Shown: one piece after another, positions 45,453 through 54,474 of the stretch | Layout: the number at the start of each line of letters is the position of its first letter | How positions within the stretch are numbered: the stretch's first letter is position 1 | Origin: Streptomyces zingiberis | GTDB lineage: Bacteria; Actinomycetota; Actinomycetes; Streptomycetales; Streptomycetaceae | Length of the DNA: 64,000 nucleotides | Direction: 5' to 3' | Assembly (NCBI RefSeq): GCF_012034935.1 | Contig: NZ_JAATEN010000004.1 | Span: forward strand, 124,001-188,000 | The notes under the pieces: generated by a model | Database searches by the model: none | Told to the model about the DNA's origin: nothing | Seen by the model: the letters and a program-made list of their open reading frames with translations, nothing else | Translations under genes and position numbers: made by a program

Positions 45453-45878
45453 TCAGGCGGTCTGGCGCATCGGCGGCAGACGGAACGGGCGCGAGCCCGG
45501 CCCACCGATGTGGGAGAAGGGCTGGGTCCGCCAGTCCAGCCCCTGCGGGAGCGTCAGCAGCAGTGCCGCCGCCTGCTCCTGGACCTCCGAACCCTCGGAG
45601 GCCGGGGCCGTCTCCTCCACGGAGCGCCCGGTTCCGGGGCAGACCGTGAGACCGAAGGGGTTCCACGGGCTGGCGCAGAGCGCGTGCTCGGGAAGGGCCT
45701 CCTCGTCGGCGAGGAGCGCGATCGGGCGCGCACAGTCCGGGCAGGTGACCCGGAACATCTCGTAGGTCTCGTGGTCCTGGCCGTCCTCCTCGCCGTCGGC
45801 CGGGCCGAGGCCCTGCGGCTCGACGGCGGTGACGGCCTGGGCGCGGTGTCCGCGGCCCGGGCGCTTCAGACTGCGCAT
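45453..45878 (-). CDS. Small protein with a possible zinc site
   Basis: 141 residues. The middle holds FRVTCPDCARPIALLADEE and, further on, HALCASPWNPFGLTVC, giving four cysteines in a CxxC...C...C arrangement that could bind zinc. The ends are polar; no signal peptide. ATG 45878 has GGGGGAGAGA about 9 nt upstream. I do not recognise the family; it reads like a conserved actinobacterial protein. It is divergent from the Lrp regulator gene. Confidence 0.7.
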   Translation of the reverse strand: MRSLKRPGRGHRAQAVTAVEPQGLGPADGEEDGQDHETYEMFRVTCPDCARPIALLADEEALPEHALCASPWNPFGLTVCPGTGRSVEETAPASEGSEVQEQAAALLLTLPQGLDWRTQPFSHIGGPGSRPFRLPPMRQTA

Positions 45879-46104
45879 ATGTTCGTCTCTCCCCCTCGCT
45901 GGGACGGTGAGGCGCTGTGGCCTCGACCACAGCAGACTTTTCCCGCGCCCCGGCACCGGTAATCGCGGCGCTTTTCCAGGACACCGCACACGGGGTGTGG
46001 TCTTTGTCACACGGAGTGCGCCGTGGGTTCCGGGGGAGGGACGCGGCCGCGTGGCCGGTCCGGGCCTGGCCGGTTGCCCGGTGTCTCACGGGGCCGCGGA
46101 CGCT

Positions 46105-46116
46105 GTAGGGTCCTAC
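46105..46116. promoter_or_regulatory. Inverted repeat over the Lrp-gene promoter
   Basis: GTAGG-GT-CCTAC contains a -10-like TAGGGT (46106-46111) about 9 nt before GTG 46121. It fits autoregulation of a nearly leaderless message. Confidence 0.4.
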
Positions 46117-46120
46117 GGCT

Positions 46121-46561
46121 GTGGAGGAACTGGACCGACGGATCGTGGAACTGCTCGTCAAGGACGGGCGCATGAGCTACACCGACCTGGGCAAGGCCAC
46201 CGGCCTGTCCACCTCGGCGGTGCACCAGCGCGTCCGCCGGCTGGAGCAGCGCGGCGTCATCCGGGGCTACGCCGCCGTGGTCGACCCGGAGGCCGTCGGC
46301 CTGCCGCTCACCGCGTTCATCTCGGTCAAGCCCTTCGATCCCAGCGCCCCCGACGACATCGCCGAACGGCTCGCGGGCGTCCCCGAGCTGGAGGCCTGCC
46401 ACAGCGTCGCGGGGGACGAGAACTACATCCTCAAGGTGCGCGTCGCGACCCCGCTGGAGCTGGAGCACCTCCTCACCCGGATCCGCTCCCTCGCCGGGGT
46501 CTCCACCCGTACCACCGTCGTCCTCTCCACCCCCTACGAGGCACGGCCGCCCCGGATCTGA
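46121..46561 (+). CDS. Lrp/AsnC-family transcriptional regulator
   Basis: 146 residues. N-terminal winged helix-turn-helix: LDRRIVELLVKDGRMSYTDL, GLSTSAVHQRVRRLEQRGVI. The C-terminal RAM/AsnC effector domain is VGLPLTAFISVKPF, ELEACHSVAGDENYILKVRV and STRTTVVLSTPYE. It binds DNA as dimers or octamers and responds to an amino acid. GTG 46121 has no Shine-Dalgarno and a -10 motif just upstream, so it is probably leaderless. The amidohydrolase 107 bp downstream may be a target. Confidence 0.93.
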   Translation: MEELDRRIVELLVKDGRMSYTDLGKATGLSTSAVHQRVRRLEQRGVIRGYAAVVDPEAVGLPLTAFISVKPFDPSAPDDIAERLAGVPELEACHSVAGDENYILKVRVATPLELEHLLTRIRSLAGVSTRTTVVLSTPYEARPPRI

Positions 46562-46668
46562 CCACCCCGCGGCGGGGGACGGACCGCCGGGGCGCGACAC
46601 TGGGGCCCGGCCCCGCGTCCCGCGCGCCCCCGATCCCCGACGGCCCCCGATCCGGCGAAGGCAGCCCC

Positions 46669-48339
46669 GTGAACGACCGCACCCCGCCCCAGGCACCCGA
46701 GACCCCCGAGGCGCCCGGCGCCGGACCCCACCGCACCGTCCTGCTGCGCGGGGGGACGGTGCACAGCCCCGCCGACCCGTTCGCCACCGCGATGGTCGTC
46801 GAGCGGGGACGGGTGGCCTGGGTCGGTTCGGAAGGCGCCGCGGAGTCCTTCGCCGACGGGGTGGACGAGGTGGCCGACCTCCGCGGCGCGCTGGTCACCC
46901 CGGCCTTCACCGACGCCCACGTGCACCTCACCGCCACCGGCCTCGCGCTCACCGGGCTCGACCTGGCCGGCGCCCGGGATCTCGCCGGCGCCCTGGACCG
47001 GGTCCGGGCCCACGCCACGGCCCGGCCCGGCGACGCCGTCCTGCTCGGGCACGGCTGGGACGCGGGGGAGTGGCCCGGGGGCCGGCCCCCCTCCCGCGCG
47101 GAGCTGGACACCGCGGCCGGCGGCCGGCCGCTCTACCTCAGCCGGGTCGACGTCCACTCGGCCGTCGTCACCACGGCACTCCTCGACCGGGTGCCCGGCG
47201 TCACCGCCCTGGCCGGGTTCACCGGCGACGGTCCGCTCACCGGGGAGGCCCACCACGCCGTGCGCCGCGCCGCCCTGGCCGCCGTCACCCCGGGGGAGCG
47301 CGCCGAGGCGCAGCGCGCGGCCCGCGCACAGGCCGCGGCGTGCGGCATCGGCTCCCTCCACGAGTGCGCCGGCCCCGACATCTCCGGCGAGGACGACTTC
47401 ACCGCCCTGCTCGCCCTCGCCGCCCGCGAGCCCGGTCCGCGCGTCTTCGGTTACTGGGCCGAACCCGTCGCGGACGCGAAGGGCGCCGAGCGGATCCGCG
47501 CCCTGGGCGCCGTGGGCGCCGCCGGCGACCTGTGCGCCGACGGCTCGCTCGGCTCGCGCACCGCCCACCTCCACGAGCCGTACGCCGACGCCCCGCACAC
47601 CGGCACCGCCCTCCTCGACGCGGCCGCCGTCGCCGCCCATGTCACCGCCTGCACCGAAGCCGGTCTCCAGGCGGGGTTCCACGCCATCGGCGACGCGGCG
47701 CTGACCGCCGTCACCGAGGGCGTCCGGCGCGCCGCGGAGCGGCTGGGGACCGCCCGGGTCCGGGCCGCGCGCCACCGCGTGGAGCACGCCGAGATGCTCA
47801 CCCCCGGGCATGTGGCGGCCTTCGCCGAACTGGCCCTCACCGCCTCCGTCCAGCCCGCCTTCGACGCGGCCTGGGGCGGCGCGGACGGGATGTACGCCCG
47901 GCGGCTCGGCGCCGGGCGGGCCGCCGGCCTCAACCCCTACGCGGCGCTGCTGCGGGCGGGGGTGCCGCTGGCGTTCGGCTCCGACAGCCCCGTCACCCCC
48001 TTCGACCCGTGGGGCACCGTCCGCGCGGCGGCCTTCCACCACACGCCCGCGCACCGGATCTCCGTCCGGGGCGCGTTCACCGCCCACACCCGGGGCGGCT
48101 GGCGCGCCGTCGGGCGGGACGACGCCGGTGTCCTGGTCCCCGGGGCCCCCGCCGACTACGCGGTGTGGGAGCGGGGCGAACTCGTCGTCCAGGCACCGGA
48201 CGAGCGGGTCGCCGCCTGGTCCACCGACCCCCGTTCCGGCACCCCCGGGCTGCCCGAACTGCTGCCCGGCGGACCGCTTCCGGTGTGCCTGCGGACGGTG
48301 GTGGCCGGGCGGACGGTGTTCGCGCGGCCGATCGAGTGA
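46669..48339 (+). CDS. Metal-dependent amidohydrolase (YtcJ-like)
   Basis: 556 residues. An N-terminal beta-sandwich piece (VLLRGGTVHSPADPFATAMV) leads into the TIM-barrel hydrolase with metal motifs DAHVHLTATG, the His of FHAIGDAAL, HRVEHAEML, and the Asp of FGSDSPVTPFDPWG. It matches the YtcJ/AepA group, which hydrolyse amides or carbamates; the substrate is unknown. No signal peptide. GTG 46669 follows a modest GAAGG. It lies downstream of the Lrp gene in the same direction. Confidence 0.9.
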   Translation: MNDRTPPQAPETPEAPGAGPHRTVLLRGGTVHSPADPFATAMVVERGRVAWVGSEGAAESFADGVDEVADLRGALVTPAFTDAHVHLTATGLALTGLDLAGARDLAGALDRVRAHATARPGDAVLLGHGWDAGEWPGGRPPSRAELDTAAGGRPLYLSRVDVHSAVVTTALLDRVPGVTALAGFTGDGPLTGEAHHAVRRAALAAVTPGERAEAQRAARAQAAACGIGSLHECAGPDISGEDDFTALLALAAREPGPRVFGYWAEPVADAKGAERIRALGAVGAAGDLCADGSLGSRTAHLHEPYADAPHTGTALLDAAAVAAHVTACTEAGLQAGFHAIGDAALTAVTEGVRRAAERLGTARVRAARHRVEHAEMLTPGHVAAFAELALTASVQPAFDAAWGGADGMYARRLGAGRAAGLNPYAALLRAGVPLAFGSDSPVTPFDPWGTVRAAAFHHTPAHRISVRGAFTAHTRGGWRAVGRDDAGVLVPGAPADYAVWERGELVVQAPDERVAAWSTDPRSGTPGLPELLPGGPLPVCLRTVVAGRTVFARPIE

Positions 48340-48460
48340 CGTCCCGGAGCGCCGTCCGTTCCCGGCCCACCGCGCCCCGGCGGGCCGGGCCTTCCCCGTC
48401 ACCTGCGGATCTTCCGTCCTGACCTGCTGGGTTGCGCCAACGACGCAGGTGGGACGAGTG

Positions 48461-48491
48461 TTGACAGACTGCGGTCGGCGGCGGGTAGTTT
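48461..48491 (+). promoter_or_regulatory. Housekeeping-type promoter
   Basis: Perfect -35 TTGACA (48461-48466), 19-bp spacer, and -10 TAGTTT (48486-48491). Transcription should begin near 48498, over 500 nt before lnt, and read directly into a highly structured stretch. An inverted repeat ACCTGC/GCAGGT (48422-48427, 48445-48450) lies just upstream. Confidence 0.6.
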
Positions 48492-48497
48492 CGGCCA

Positions 48498-48650
48498 CGT
48501 CCACCACAGGACGTCCGACCGGGGAGTCTCCGCGACAGTCCTCGAGCGCCGCTGGGCCACGGGTGGTGCGCCGGCACGGTGTGCCGCCACTGGGAGCCAG
48601 GTCCAGCACGCGCGCGAGGGGGCGGGGGAGGACTCCCGCCGGCCGGCAGG
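48498..48650 (+). ncRNA. Candidate structured small RNA or long structured leader upstream of lnt
   Basis: The predicted transcript folds into a nested, rod-like structure by eye. Terminal stem: 48515-48528 with 48631-48646 (13 pairs, one mismatch, a 2-nt bulge). Second stem: 48540-48549 with 48610-48619 (9 pairs, one mismatch). Then CTGG/CCAG (48552-48555, 48597-48600), GTGG/CCAC (48563-48566, 48587-48590) and an apical hairpin CGGCAC-GGT-GTGCCG (48572-48586). The shape recalls 6S-like or Ms1-like RNAs, but no family is assigned. The 3' end is uncertain. The 668-bp gap 48340-49007 has no convincing protein gene. Confidence 0.45.
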
Positions 48651-49007
48651 TGCGACCCGGGTGGGGCCCGGACGCCCAGTAGACAACGGCTTCGGTCGGC
48701 CCGCAGCCAGCGGGTCCCGGGTCGGCCCGAAGGGCACCGGGCCCCGCCGAGCGCCTTCCGCCCGCCGTCCGCGCGCGGAGCGCCGCCGTGCACGCCACGG
48801 CCTGCTTCCACCGTTTCCCCTGTTTCCCCGATTCCCCCGGCCCGGGAGTTCCCCGGCCGGTTCCGGTTCCGGCCCGGCATCGCGTTCCGGCCCGGTTCCC
48901 CGGCCCGCTTCCGGCACCGGGGGCGTCGCGCGGGACCGTTCCCGCCGCCCGCCCCGGCCGGGGTACCGTCACCTCGTCACGCACCACTTCGAGGAAGGCA
49001 CGCCACC

Positions 49008-50807
49008 GTGCATTCGGGTCCCGCCGCAGCCACGGAACGCCCCTCCGGGGACCCCTCGCCCCCGGACGGCGCGTCCGGCCGTGGCCCCGGGCCCGCCCGC
49101 GGCCCGGGGGAGGGGCCGGAGCCGGGCACCGGAGAACGGCCCGCCGCCCCGGGGAGCGGTTCCGGCGCCGGCGCGCCCGCGAGTGCCACCGGGGCGCCGG
49201 GCGGCACCGGACGCCCCGGCCGGCTGCGCCGCACCGGGCTGTGGGCCCGGCGCGAGGCCCCGCGGACGGCTCTGGCCGCCGTGGCCGGGCTCGGCCTGGC
49301 GCTCGCCTTCCCGCCGTACGACCTCTGGCCCCTCGCCCCGCTCGCCGTCGCCGCCCTCGCGCTGCTCACCCGGGGCCGCACCGCGCGTCAGGGCGCCTGG
49401 GCCGGGTTCGCCTTCGGGCTGCCGTTCTTCCTCCTGCTGCTGGGCTGGCTGCGCGTCATCGGGTACGACACCGTGCTCGGCCTGAGCGCCCTCCAGGCGC
49501 TCTTCCTCGCCGCGCTGGGCGCCGGGCTCGCGCTGACCTCCCGGCTGCCGCTGTGGCCGCTGTGGGGCGCCTGTCTGTGGGTGGCCGAGGAATGGGCGCG
49601 GGACCGGGTGCCGCTCGGCGGCTTCCCGTGGGGGCGGCTCGCGTTCGGCGTCACCGGCTCGCCGTTCCTGCCGCTCGCCGCGCTCGGCGGGGCCGTCCTG
49701 GTCACCTTCGCCGTGGCGCTGGCCGGGTCCCTGCTGGGCGCGGCCGGCCTGGCGCTGTGGCGGGCCGCGCGGCGCGCGCCGGGCGGGGACGGCGCCACCG
49801 GGCGGCGGCGGGCCGCCCTGCGCGCCCTCCCGGCCCTCGTGGGGGCCCTCGTCGCGGCGTCGGCCGGCGCGGCCGTCCCGGTGCCCACGGAGCCGGACGA
49901 CACCGTCCGGATCGCCGTCGTCCAGGGCGACGTCCAGAAGCCGGGGATGGACTTCCTCGGCCGGCCGATGATGATCCTCAACAACCACGTCGAGGCCACG
50001 CTCGACCTGGCCGAGGACGTCCGCGCCGGCCGCGAGCCCCGCCCGGACCTCGTGATCTGGCCGGAGAACGCCTCCGACCTCGATCCCTTCCGCTATCCGG
50101 AGGCGCGGGCCCGTATCGAGGAGGCGGTGCGCGCCGTGGGCGTGCCGGTCCTCGTCGGCGCCCTCGTCGACCACCCCACCCGCGAGGGGTACGTCGAGAA
50201 CCAGGGCATCGTCTGGGACCCGGAGACGGGGCCCGGCGCCTCGTACACCAAGCAGCACCCCGTCCCCTTCGGGGAGTACGTGCCCTTCCGGGACCAGCTC
50301 AGCAAGGTCATCACCCGCCTCCAGCGCGTCCCGCGCGACTTCTGGCCCGGTGAGGGCAGCGGCGTCCTCCAGGTCGGCCCGGCCCGGCTCGGCGACGTGA
50401 TCTGCTTCGAGGTGGCCTACGACGAGATCGTCCGGGACACGGTGAACGAGGGTGCCCGGGCGCTCGTGATCCAGACGAACAACGCCACGTACGGCCGCAC
50501 CGGCCAGCCCGAGCAGCAGCTCGTGATGTCCCGGCTGCGCGCCGTCGAGCACGGCCGCGCCATCGTCACCGCGGCCCCCAGCGGGATCAGCGCCGTGGTG
50601 CGGCCGGACGGGGTGATCGCCGAGCGGACCCAGGAGTTCACCCAGGACGTGATCACCACCGAGCTGCCGCTGCGCGACGACACGACCGTCGCCGACCGGA
50701 TGGGCGCGGCGCCCGAATGGGTGCTCGCTATGGTGGGCCTCCTCTCCTGCGCCGTCGCGATCGCGGCCGGCCGGCGAGGAGGCACGAACCGGAGGGGACA
50801 GCGGTGA
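49008..50807 (+). CDS. lnt: Apolipoprotein N-acyltransferase
   Basis: 599 residues. A disordered Gly/Pro/Ser-rich head (about 1-75) precedes several membrane helices (for example LLTRGRTARQGAWAGFAFGL onward). The nitrilase-like domain (about 300-560) carries the catalytic triad: Glu in WPENASD, Lys in YTKQHPVPFGEYV, and Cys in DVICFEVAYDE. A final C-terminal helix follows. It adds the third acyl chain to lipoproteins at the outer face of the membrane. GTG 49008 has GAGGAAGG upstream. The stop overlaps the ppm1 start (GTGA), and lnt-ppm1 linkage is known in actinobacteria, where they may even be fused. Confidence 0.95.
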   Translation: MHSGPAAATERPSGDPSPPDGASGRGPGPARGPGEGPEPGTGERPAAPGSGSGAGAPASATGAPGGTGRPGRLRRTGLWARREAPRTALAAVAGLGLALAFPPYDLWPLAPLAVAALALLTRGRTARQGAWAGFAFGLPFFLLLLGWLRVIGYDTVLGLSALQALFLAALGAGLALTSRLPLWPLWGACLWVAEEWARDRVPLGGFPWGRLAFGVTGSPFLPLAALGGAVLVTFAVALAGSLLGAAGLALWRAARRAPGGDGATGRRRAALRALPALVGALVAASAGAAVPVPTEPDDTVRIAVVQGDVQKPGMDFLGRPMMILNNHVEATLDLAEDVRAGREPRPDLVIWPENASDLDPFRYPEARARIEEAVRAVGVPVLVGALVDHPTREGYVENQGIVWDPETGPGASYTKQHPVPFGEYVPFRDQLSKVITRLQRVPRDFWPGEGSGVLQVGPARLGDVICFEVAYDEIVRDTVNEGARALVIQTNNATYGRTGQPEQQLVMSRLRAVEHGRAIVTAAPSGISAVVRPDGVIAERTQEFTQDVITTELPLRDDTTVADRMGAAPEWVLAMVGLLSCAVAIAAGRRGGTNRRGQR

Positions 50808-51589
50808 CGGACGGCGGGGAGCGGCAGCAGGAGCCGCTCGGCACGGTACTCGTGATCATTCCGACCTACAACGAGGCCGGCAACGTCAAGGCCATCGTGG
50901 GCCGGGTGCGCGCCGCGGTGCCCGCCGCCCACGTCCTCGTCGCCGACGACAACAGCCCCGACGGCACCGGCAAGCTGGCCGACGAGCTCGCCGCCGAGGA
51001 CGACCGGGTGCACGTCCTCCACCGGCGCGGCAAGGAGGGCCTGGGCGCCGCCTACCTCGCCGGTTTCCGCTGGGGCATCGACCACGGCTACGGGGTCCTC
51101 GTCGAGATGGACGCCGACGGCTCCCACCAGCCCGAGGAACTGCCCCGGCTGCTCACCGCCCTCAAGGGGGCCGACCTGGTGCTCGGCTCCCGCTGGATGC
51201 CCGGCGGCCGGATCGTCAACTGGCCCCGGACGCGGGAGCTGATCTCCCGGGGCGGCTCCACCTACTCCCGGCTGCTGCTGGACATCCCCGTGCGGGACGT
51301 CACCGGCGGTTACCGGGCGTTCCGCGCCGAGACGCTGCGGGGGCTCGGCATGGACGCCGTCGCCTCGCAGGGGTACTGCTTCCAGGTGGACCTGGCCTGG
51401 CGCGCGGTGAAGGCCGGCTACCACGTGGTGGAGGTGCCGATCACCTTCGTGGAGCGGGAGGTGGGCGACTCCAAGATGAGCCGGGACATCTTCGTCGAGG
51501 CGCTGTGGCGGGTCACCGCCTGGGGCGTGGGCGCCCGCGCGCGGCGGGTGCTGGACCGGGTGGGGCGGACGGCGCGCGGGGTGGGCTGA
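50804..51589 (+). CDS. ppm1: Polyprenol monophosphomannose synthase
   Basis: 261 residues, GT2 family. Motifs: VIIPTYNEAGNV, ADDNSPDGTGK, the DxD site in EMDADGSHQPEEL, GSRWMPGG and the C-terminal VGDSKMSRDIF. It transfers mannose from GDP-mannose to polyprenyl phosphate, giving the donor for protein O-mannosylation and other envelope mannosylation. There is no C-terminal membrane domain. GTG 50804 overlaps the lnt stop; GGAGGGG is in the upstream coding end. Translational coupling with lnt suggests joint supply for lipoprotein acylation and mannosylation. Confidence 0.95.
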   Translation: MTDGGERQQEPLGTVLVIIPTYNEAGNVKAIVGRVRAAVPAAHVLVADDNSPDGTGKLADELAAEDDRVHVLHRRGKEGLGAAYLAGFRWGIDHGYGVLVEMDADGSHQPEELPRLLTALKGADLVLGSRWMPGGRIVNWPRTRELISRGGSTYSRLLLDIPVRDVTGGYRAFRAETLRGLGMDAVASQGYCFQVDLAWRAVKAGYHVVEVPITFVEREVGDSKMSRDIFVEALWRVTAWGVGARARRVLDRVGRTARGVG

Positions 51590-51608
51590 GCCCGCGCCGG
51601 GCGCGGGC
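51590..51608 (+). terminator. Probable terminator after lnt-ppm1
   Basis: 8-bp stem GCCCGCGC with GCGCGGGC around a 3-nt loop, directly after the ppm1 stop. Confidence 0.4.
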
Positions 51609-51716
51609 CGGTACGGGGCCTGGGGGGGAGGGCCCGCCGGGCGGCGGCGGGGCCCGTCACCCCGTGTCGTGATCGTCCGCAGGTTTCTCCCCGGACCGCA
51701 AGGGCAATCGGGGTCC

Positions 51717-52685
51717 ATGGTGCAAATCGGCTACACGATGCTGACCGAACAGGCCGGTCCCCGGGACCTCGTCGGACACGTGGTCCGCGCCGAGGAGGCC
51801 GGGTTCGACTTCTCCGTCACCTCCGATCACTACTTCCCCTGGCTGGACGCCCAGGGCCACTCCCCGTACATGTGGTCCGTGCTCGGGGCCGCCGCCCAGG
51901 CGACCTCCCGGATCCCGCTGATGTCCTTCGTCACCTGCCCGACGATGCGCTACCACCCGGCGGTCGTCGCCCAGAAGGCGGCCACGCTGCAACTCCTCTC
52001 CGAGGGCCGCTTCCGGCTGGGCCTGGGCGCCGGGGAGAGTCTCAACGAGCACGTGGTGGGCGGCGGCTGGCCCGCGGCGGACGTCCGGCACGAGATGCTC
52101 GACGAGGCCGTCACCGTCATCCGCTCCCTCTTCGAGGGCGGCTACGTCAACCACCACGGCACGCACTTCGACGTCGAGTCCGCCAAGCTCTGGGACCTGC
52201 CCGACGAGCCGCCGCCCATCGGCATCGCCGTCTCCGGCGAGCAGTCCTGCGCCCTGGCCGGCCGCCTCGCCGACGTGCTGGTGGCGGTGGAGCCCAAGGC
52301 GGAGCTGCTGACGTCGTTCGACCGGCACGGCGGGGCGGGAAAGCCCCGGGTGGGCCAGGTGCCCATCTGTTACGACCCGGACCGCGAGGCCGCCGTGCGC
52401 CGCGCCCACGAGCAGTTCCGCTGGTTCGCGGGCGGCTGGAAGGTCAACGCCGAACTTCCCGGCCCGGCCTCCTTCGCCGCGGCCACCCAGTTCGTGCGCC
52501 CCGAGGACGTCGCGGAGTCCATCCCCTGCGGAGACGACGTCGACGCCGTCGTGGCGGCCGTCCGGCCGTTCGCCGAGGCGGGGTTCACCGAGGTGGCCCT
52601 CGTCCAGGTCGGCGGCGAGCACCAGCACTCCTTCCTGGACTGGTCGGAGAAGACCCTCCTGCCCGCGCTGCGCGACGCCTTCTGA
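51717..52685 (+). CDS. LLM-class F420-dependent oxidoreductase
   Basis: 322 residues, luciferase-like TIM barrel. MVQIGYTMLTEQ, DHYFPWLDAQGHSPY, FVTCPTMRYHPAVVAQKAAT, LGLGAGESLNEHVVGGGWP and the C-terminal VQVGGEHQHSF resemble F420-dependent glucose-6-phosphate dehydrogenase-like proteins. It probably transfers hydride to or from coenzyme F420; the substrate is unknown. ATG 51717 is preceded by a weak AAGGG/GGGG pattern. It is independent of lnt-ppm1, being separated by a hairpin. Confidence 0.9.
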   Translation: MVQIGYTMLTEQAGPRDLVGHVVRAEEAGFDFSVTSDHYFPWLDAQGHSPYMWSVLGAAAQATSRIPLMSFVTCPTMRYHPAVVAQKAATLQLLSEGRFRLGLGAGESLNEHVVGGGWPAADVRHEMLDEAVTVIRSLFEGGYVNHHGTHFDVESAKLWDLPDEPPPIGIAVSGEQSCALAGRLADVLVAVEPKAELLTSFDRHGGAGKPRVGQVPICYDPDREAAVRRAHEQFRWFAGGWKVNAELPGPASFAAATQFVRPEDVAESIPCGDDVDAVVAAVRPFAEAGFTEVALVQVGGEHQHSFLDWSEKTLLPALRDAF

Positions 52686-52796
52686 GGCCGGCGCCGCCCG
52701 GGGCGGTGATGACCCCCGGGCGAGGCGGGCGGACGAGGCGACGGAACACCTGAACAGATCCCCTGCCAGATCACCCGACGAACGGAGGCGAGGACC

Positions 52797-53051
52797 GTGC
52801 CCACCCCGCAGATCAAGAACGAGAAGATGTACGAGGCGCTGCGCCGCGAAGGCGCGAGCAAGGAGAAGGCCGCCCGGATCGCCAACGCCGACCAGGGCTC
52901 CAGCTCCCGCACCGGCCGCAAGGGCGGCGCGTCCGGCGCCTATGAGCGGCAGAGCAAGCAGGAGCTGTACGCGGAGGCGAAGAAGGTCGGGATCGAGGGC
53001 AGGTCGACGATGACCAAGAGCGAGCTGATCTCCGCCCTGCGGAACCACTGA
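52797..53051 (+). CDS. Small Rho-N/SAP-like protein (DUF7218-type)
   Basis: 84 residues, basic. The N-terminal half (MYEALRREGASKEKAARIAN) is a helical motif; the C-terminal half (KQELYAEAKKVGIEGRSTMT followed by KSELISALR) is a Rho-termination-factor N-terminal/SAP-like helix-extension-helix, which typically binds nucleic acid. GTG 52797 follows CGGAGGCGAGG. A 13-bp hairpin follows the stop. The function is unproven; similar small proteins are widespread in actinobacteria. Confidence 0.85.
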   Translation: MPTPQIKNEKMYEALRREGASKEKAARIANADQGSSSRTGRKGGASGAYERQSKQELYAEAKKVGIEGRSTMTKSELISALRNH

Positions 53052-53064
53052 GCGGCTGCCCCGG

Positions 53065-53095
53065 GGGTCTCCCGGCGCACACCGCCGGGAGACCC
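53065..53095 (+). terminator. Terminator after the Rho-N-like gene
   Basis: 13-bp perfect stem (53065-53077 with 53083-53095), loop cacac, beginning 14 nt after the stop. Confidence 0.75.
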
Positions 53096-53349
53096 GGCCC
53101 CGGCGGCCGCCGGGCACCGCGGCGCGACCGCCGCCCGCCGGGGCCGGGCCCGGTGTCCGTGCCGTCCGTGCCGTCCGCGCGGCTCCTTCGGTGACGCCCC
53201 GGCGTCCGCGTCTTCACCGGCCTGACCGGACCGGCCCGGCCCGGTGCCGTGAGACCGGGCCCGCCCGGACGGTGGACGCCTCACCGTCCGCCGTGACCCG
53301 GCCCTCGCGGCCGGCGCCGCCCGGGCCTCCGCCGTGACCGGCGCACCCC

Positions 53350-54474
53350 TCAGAGCGGAACGCCGGAGCCGGCGAGTTCGGCCGCGCACGCCATGGCGTC
53401 CTCCGTGAAGAGGCCCCGGCCGCGGGCCGTCTGCTCCGCGCGCCCCGGGCCGCCGGCCGCGAGCCGGCCGAGCGCCGTCAGCAGCCCCGGCCCGTCCGCG
53501 GCCAGGGCCGAGACACCGAGGTCCGCCATCCGCCGCACCCCTTCGGCGCCGTGACCGGGCAGGGGACGGTACCCCACCACCGGCAGACCGCGGGCGAGCG
53601 CCTGGACGGCGGTCTGCCCGGCGGCGTTGTCCACCAGGGCGTACGAGGCGCCCATCAGCCCGGGCATCCCGGCCACCCAGCCCAGTGCGAGGACGCCGGG
53701 GATCCGCGACAGCCGGTCGCGGAGCCGCTCGTTCCGGCCACAGAGCACGACCGGCAGGTAGCCGGCGCCGGTCAGCAGCCGGGCGGTGACCGCCGCGCCG
53801 GCCGCGGCCCCCCAGGCGCCGGCGGACAGCAGCACGGGCGGGCGGCCGGGGGCCCGCCGCCCCAGCAGTTCCCGCCACGGCCCGGCCCCGGGCTCCTCGG
53901 TGAGGAAGCCGGGCGCTACCACCGGCCCGGTGGTGCGGACCGGCACCGGGACACCGCGGCGCACCTCCGCCGCGGCCTGCTCCGTCAGGCAGAGGTAACG
54001 GTCGTTGCCGGGGTGCAGCCACTGGCGGTGGACGGCGAAGTCGAGCACGAAGACCGCGCTCGGCACCCGCAGCTCGCCCCCGGCCCGCAGATGGCCGGTG
54101 AGCTGCGCGGCGAGGTGGAAGACGGAGACCACGACATCGGCGCCCAGCCGGTCCGCCAGCTCGGTCAGCCGGTCGCCGGCGAGCCGTGCCAGGGGGACGC
54201 CGCTGGGCCGGCGCGAGCCGGAGCCACGCAGGAACGCCCGGTACAGGCCGGCGTAGGCCCACGGGAAGTGGCGCACCGACGCCCGGTAGGAGTGCCGCAG
54301 CCCGCCGCCGAGCCCGCAGGGGAGGAGCCGGAGGACGTCCACGACATGGGGTTCGTGGCCGGCCGCCCGCTCGCGGCGCGCGAGTTCGCCGGCCACGGTG
54401 TCATGACCGGCGCCCATGCTCGCGGTGAGGATCAGCGTCCGGCGGCGGGCGCCGGCGGAAGGCCGGTGCCCCAT
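53350..54474 (-). CDS. MGDG-synthase-like glycosyltransferase (GT28 family)
   Basis: 374 residues. The N-terminus has the glycolipid-synthase motif TLILTASMGAGHDTVAGELARR; the middle has VVSVFHLAAQL and HPGNDRYLCLTEQAAAEVRR. The C-terminal donor-binding half has PVLLSAGAWG, LCGRNERLRDRLS, and VDNAAGQTAVQALARGLPVV. It resembles monogalactosyldiacylglycerol synthases, which transfer a sugar from UDP-sugar to diacylglycerol at the inner membrane face. Acceptor and sugar are not known. ATG 54474 is a conservative start; the frame stays open upstream to ATG 54582. The divergent DMT transporter and deacetylase suggest an envelope-lipid role. Confidence 0.82.
   Translation of the reverse strand: MGHRPSAGARRRTLILTASMGAGHDTVAGELARRERAAGHEPHVVDVLRLLPCGLGGGLRHSYRASVRHFPWAYAGLYRAFLRGSGSRRPSGVPLARLAGDRLTELADRLGADVVVSVFHLAAQLTGHLRAGGELRVPSAVFVLDFAVHRQWLHPGNDRYLCLTEQAAAEVRRGVPVPVRTTGPVVAPGFLTEEPGAGPWRELLGRRAPGRPPVLLSAGAWGAAAGAAVTARLLTGAGYLPVVLCGRNERLRDRLSRIPGVLALGWVAGMPGLMGASYALVDNAAGQTAVQALARGLPVVGYRPLPGHGAEGVRRMADLGVSALAADGPGLLTALGRLAAGGPGRAEQTARGRGLFTEDAMACAAELAGSGVPL

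Noticed and set aside
44707..45765. Open frames in the gap upstream of DhaL-DhaM, checked for a dhaK remnant
   Set aside because: No DhaK motif was found in any frame; composition is typical of shadows.
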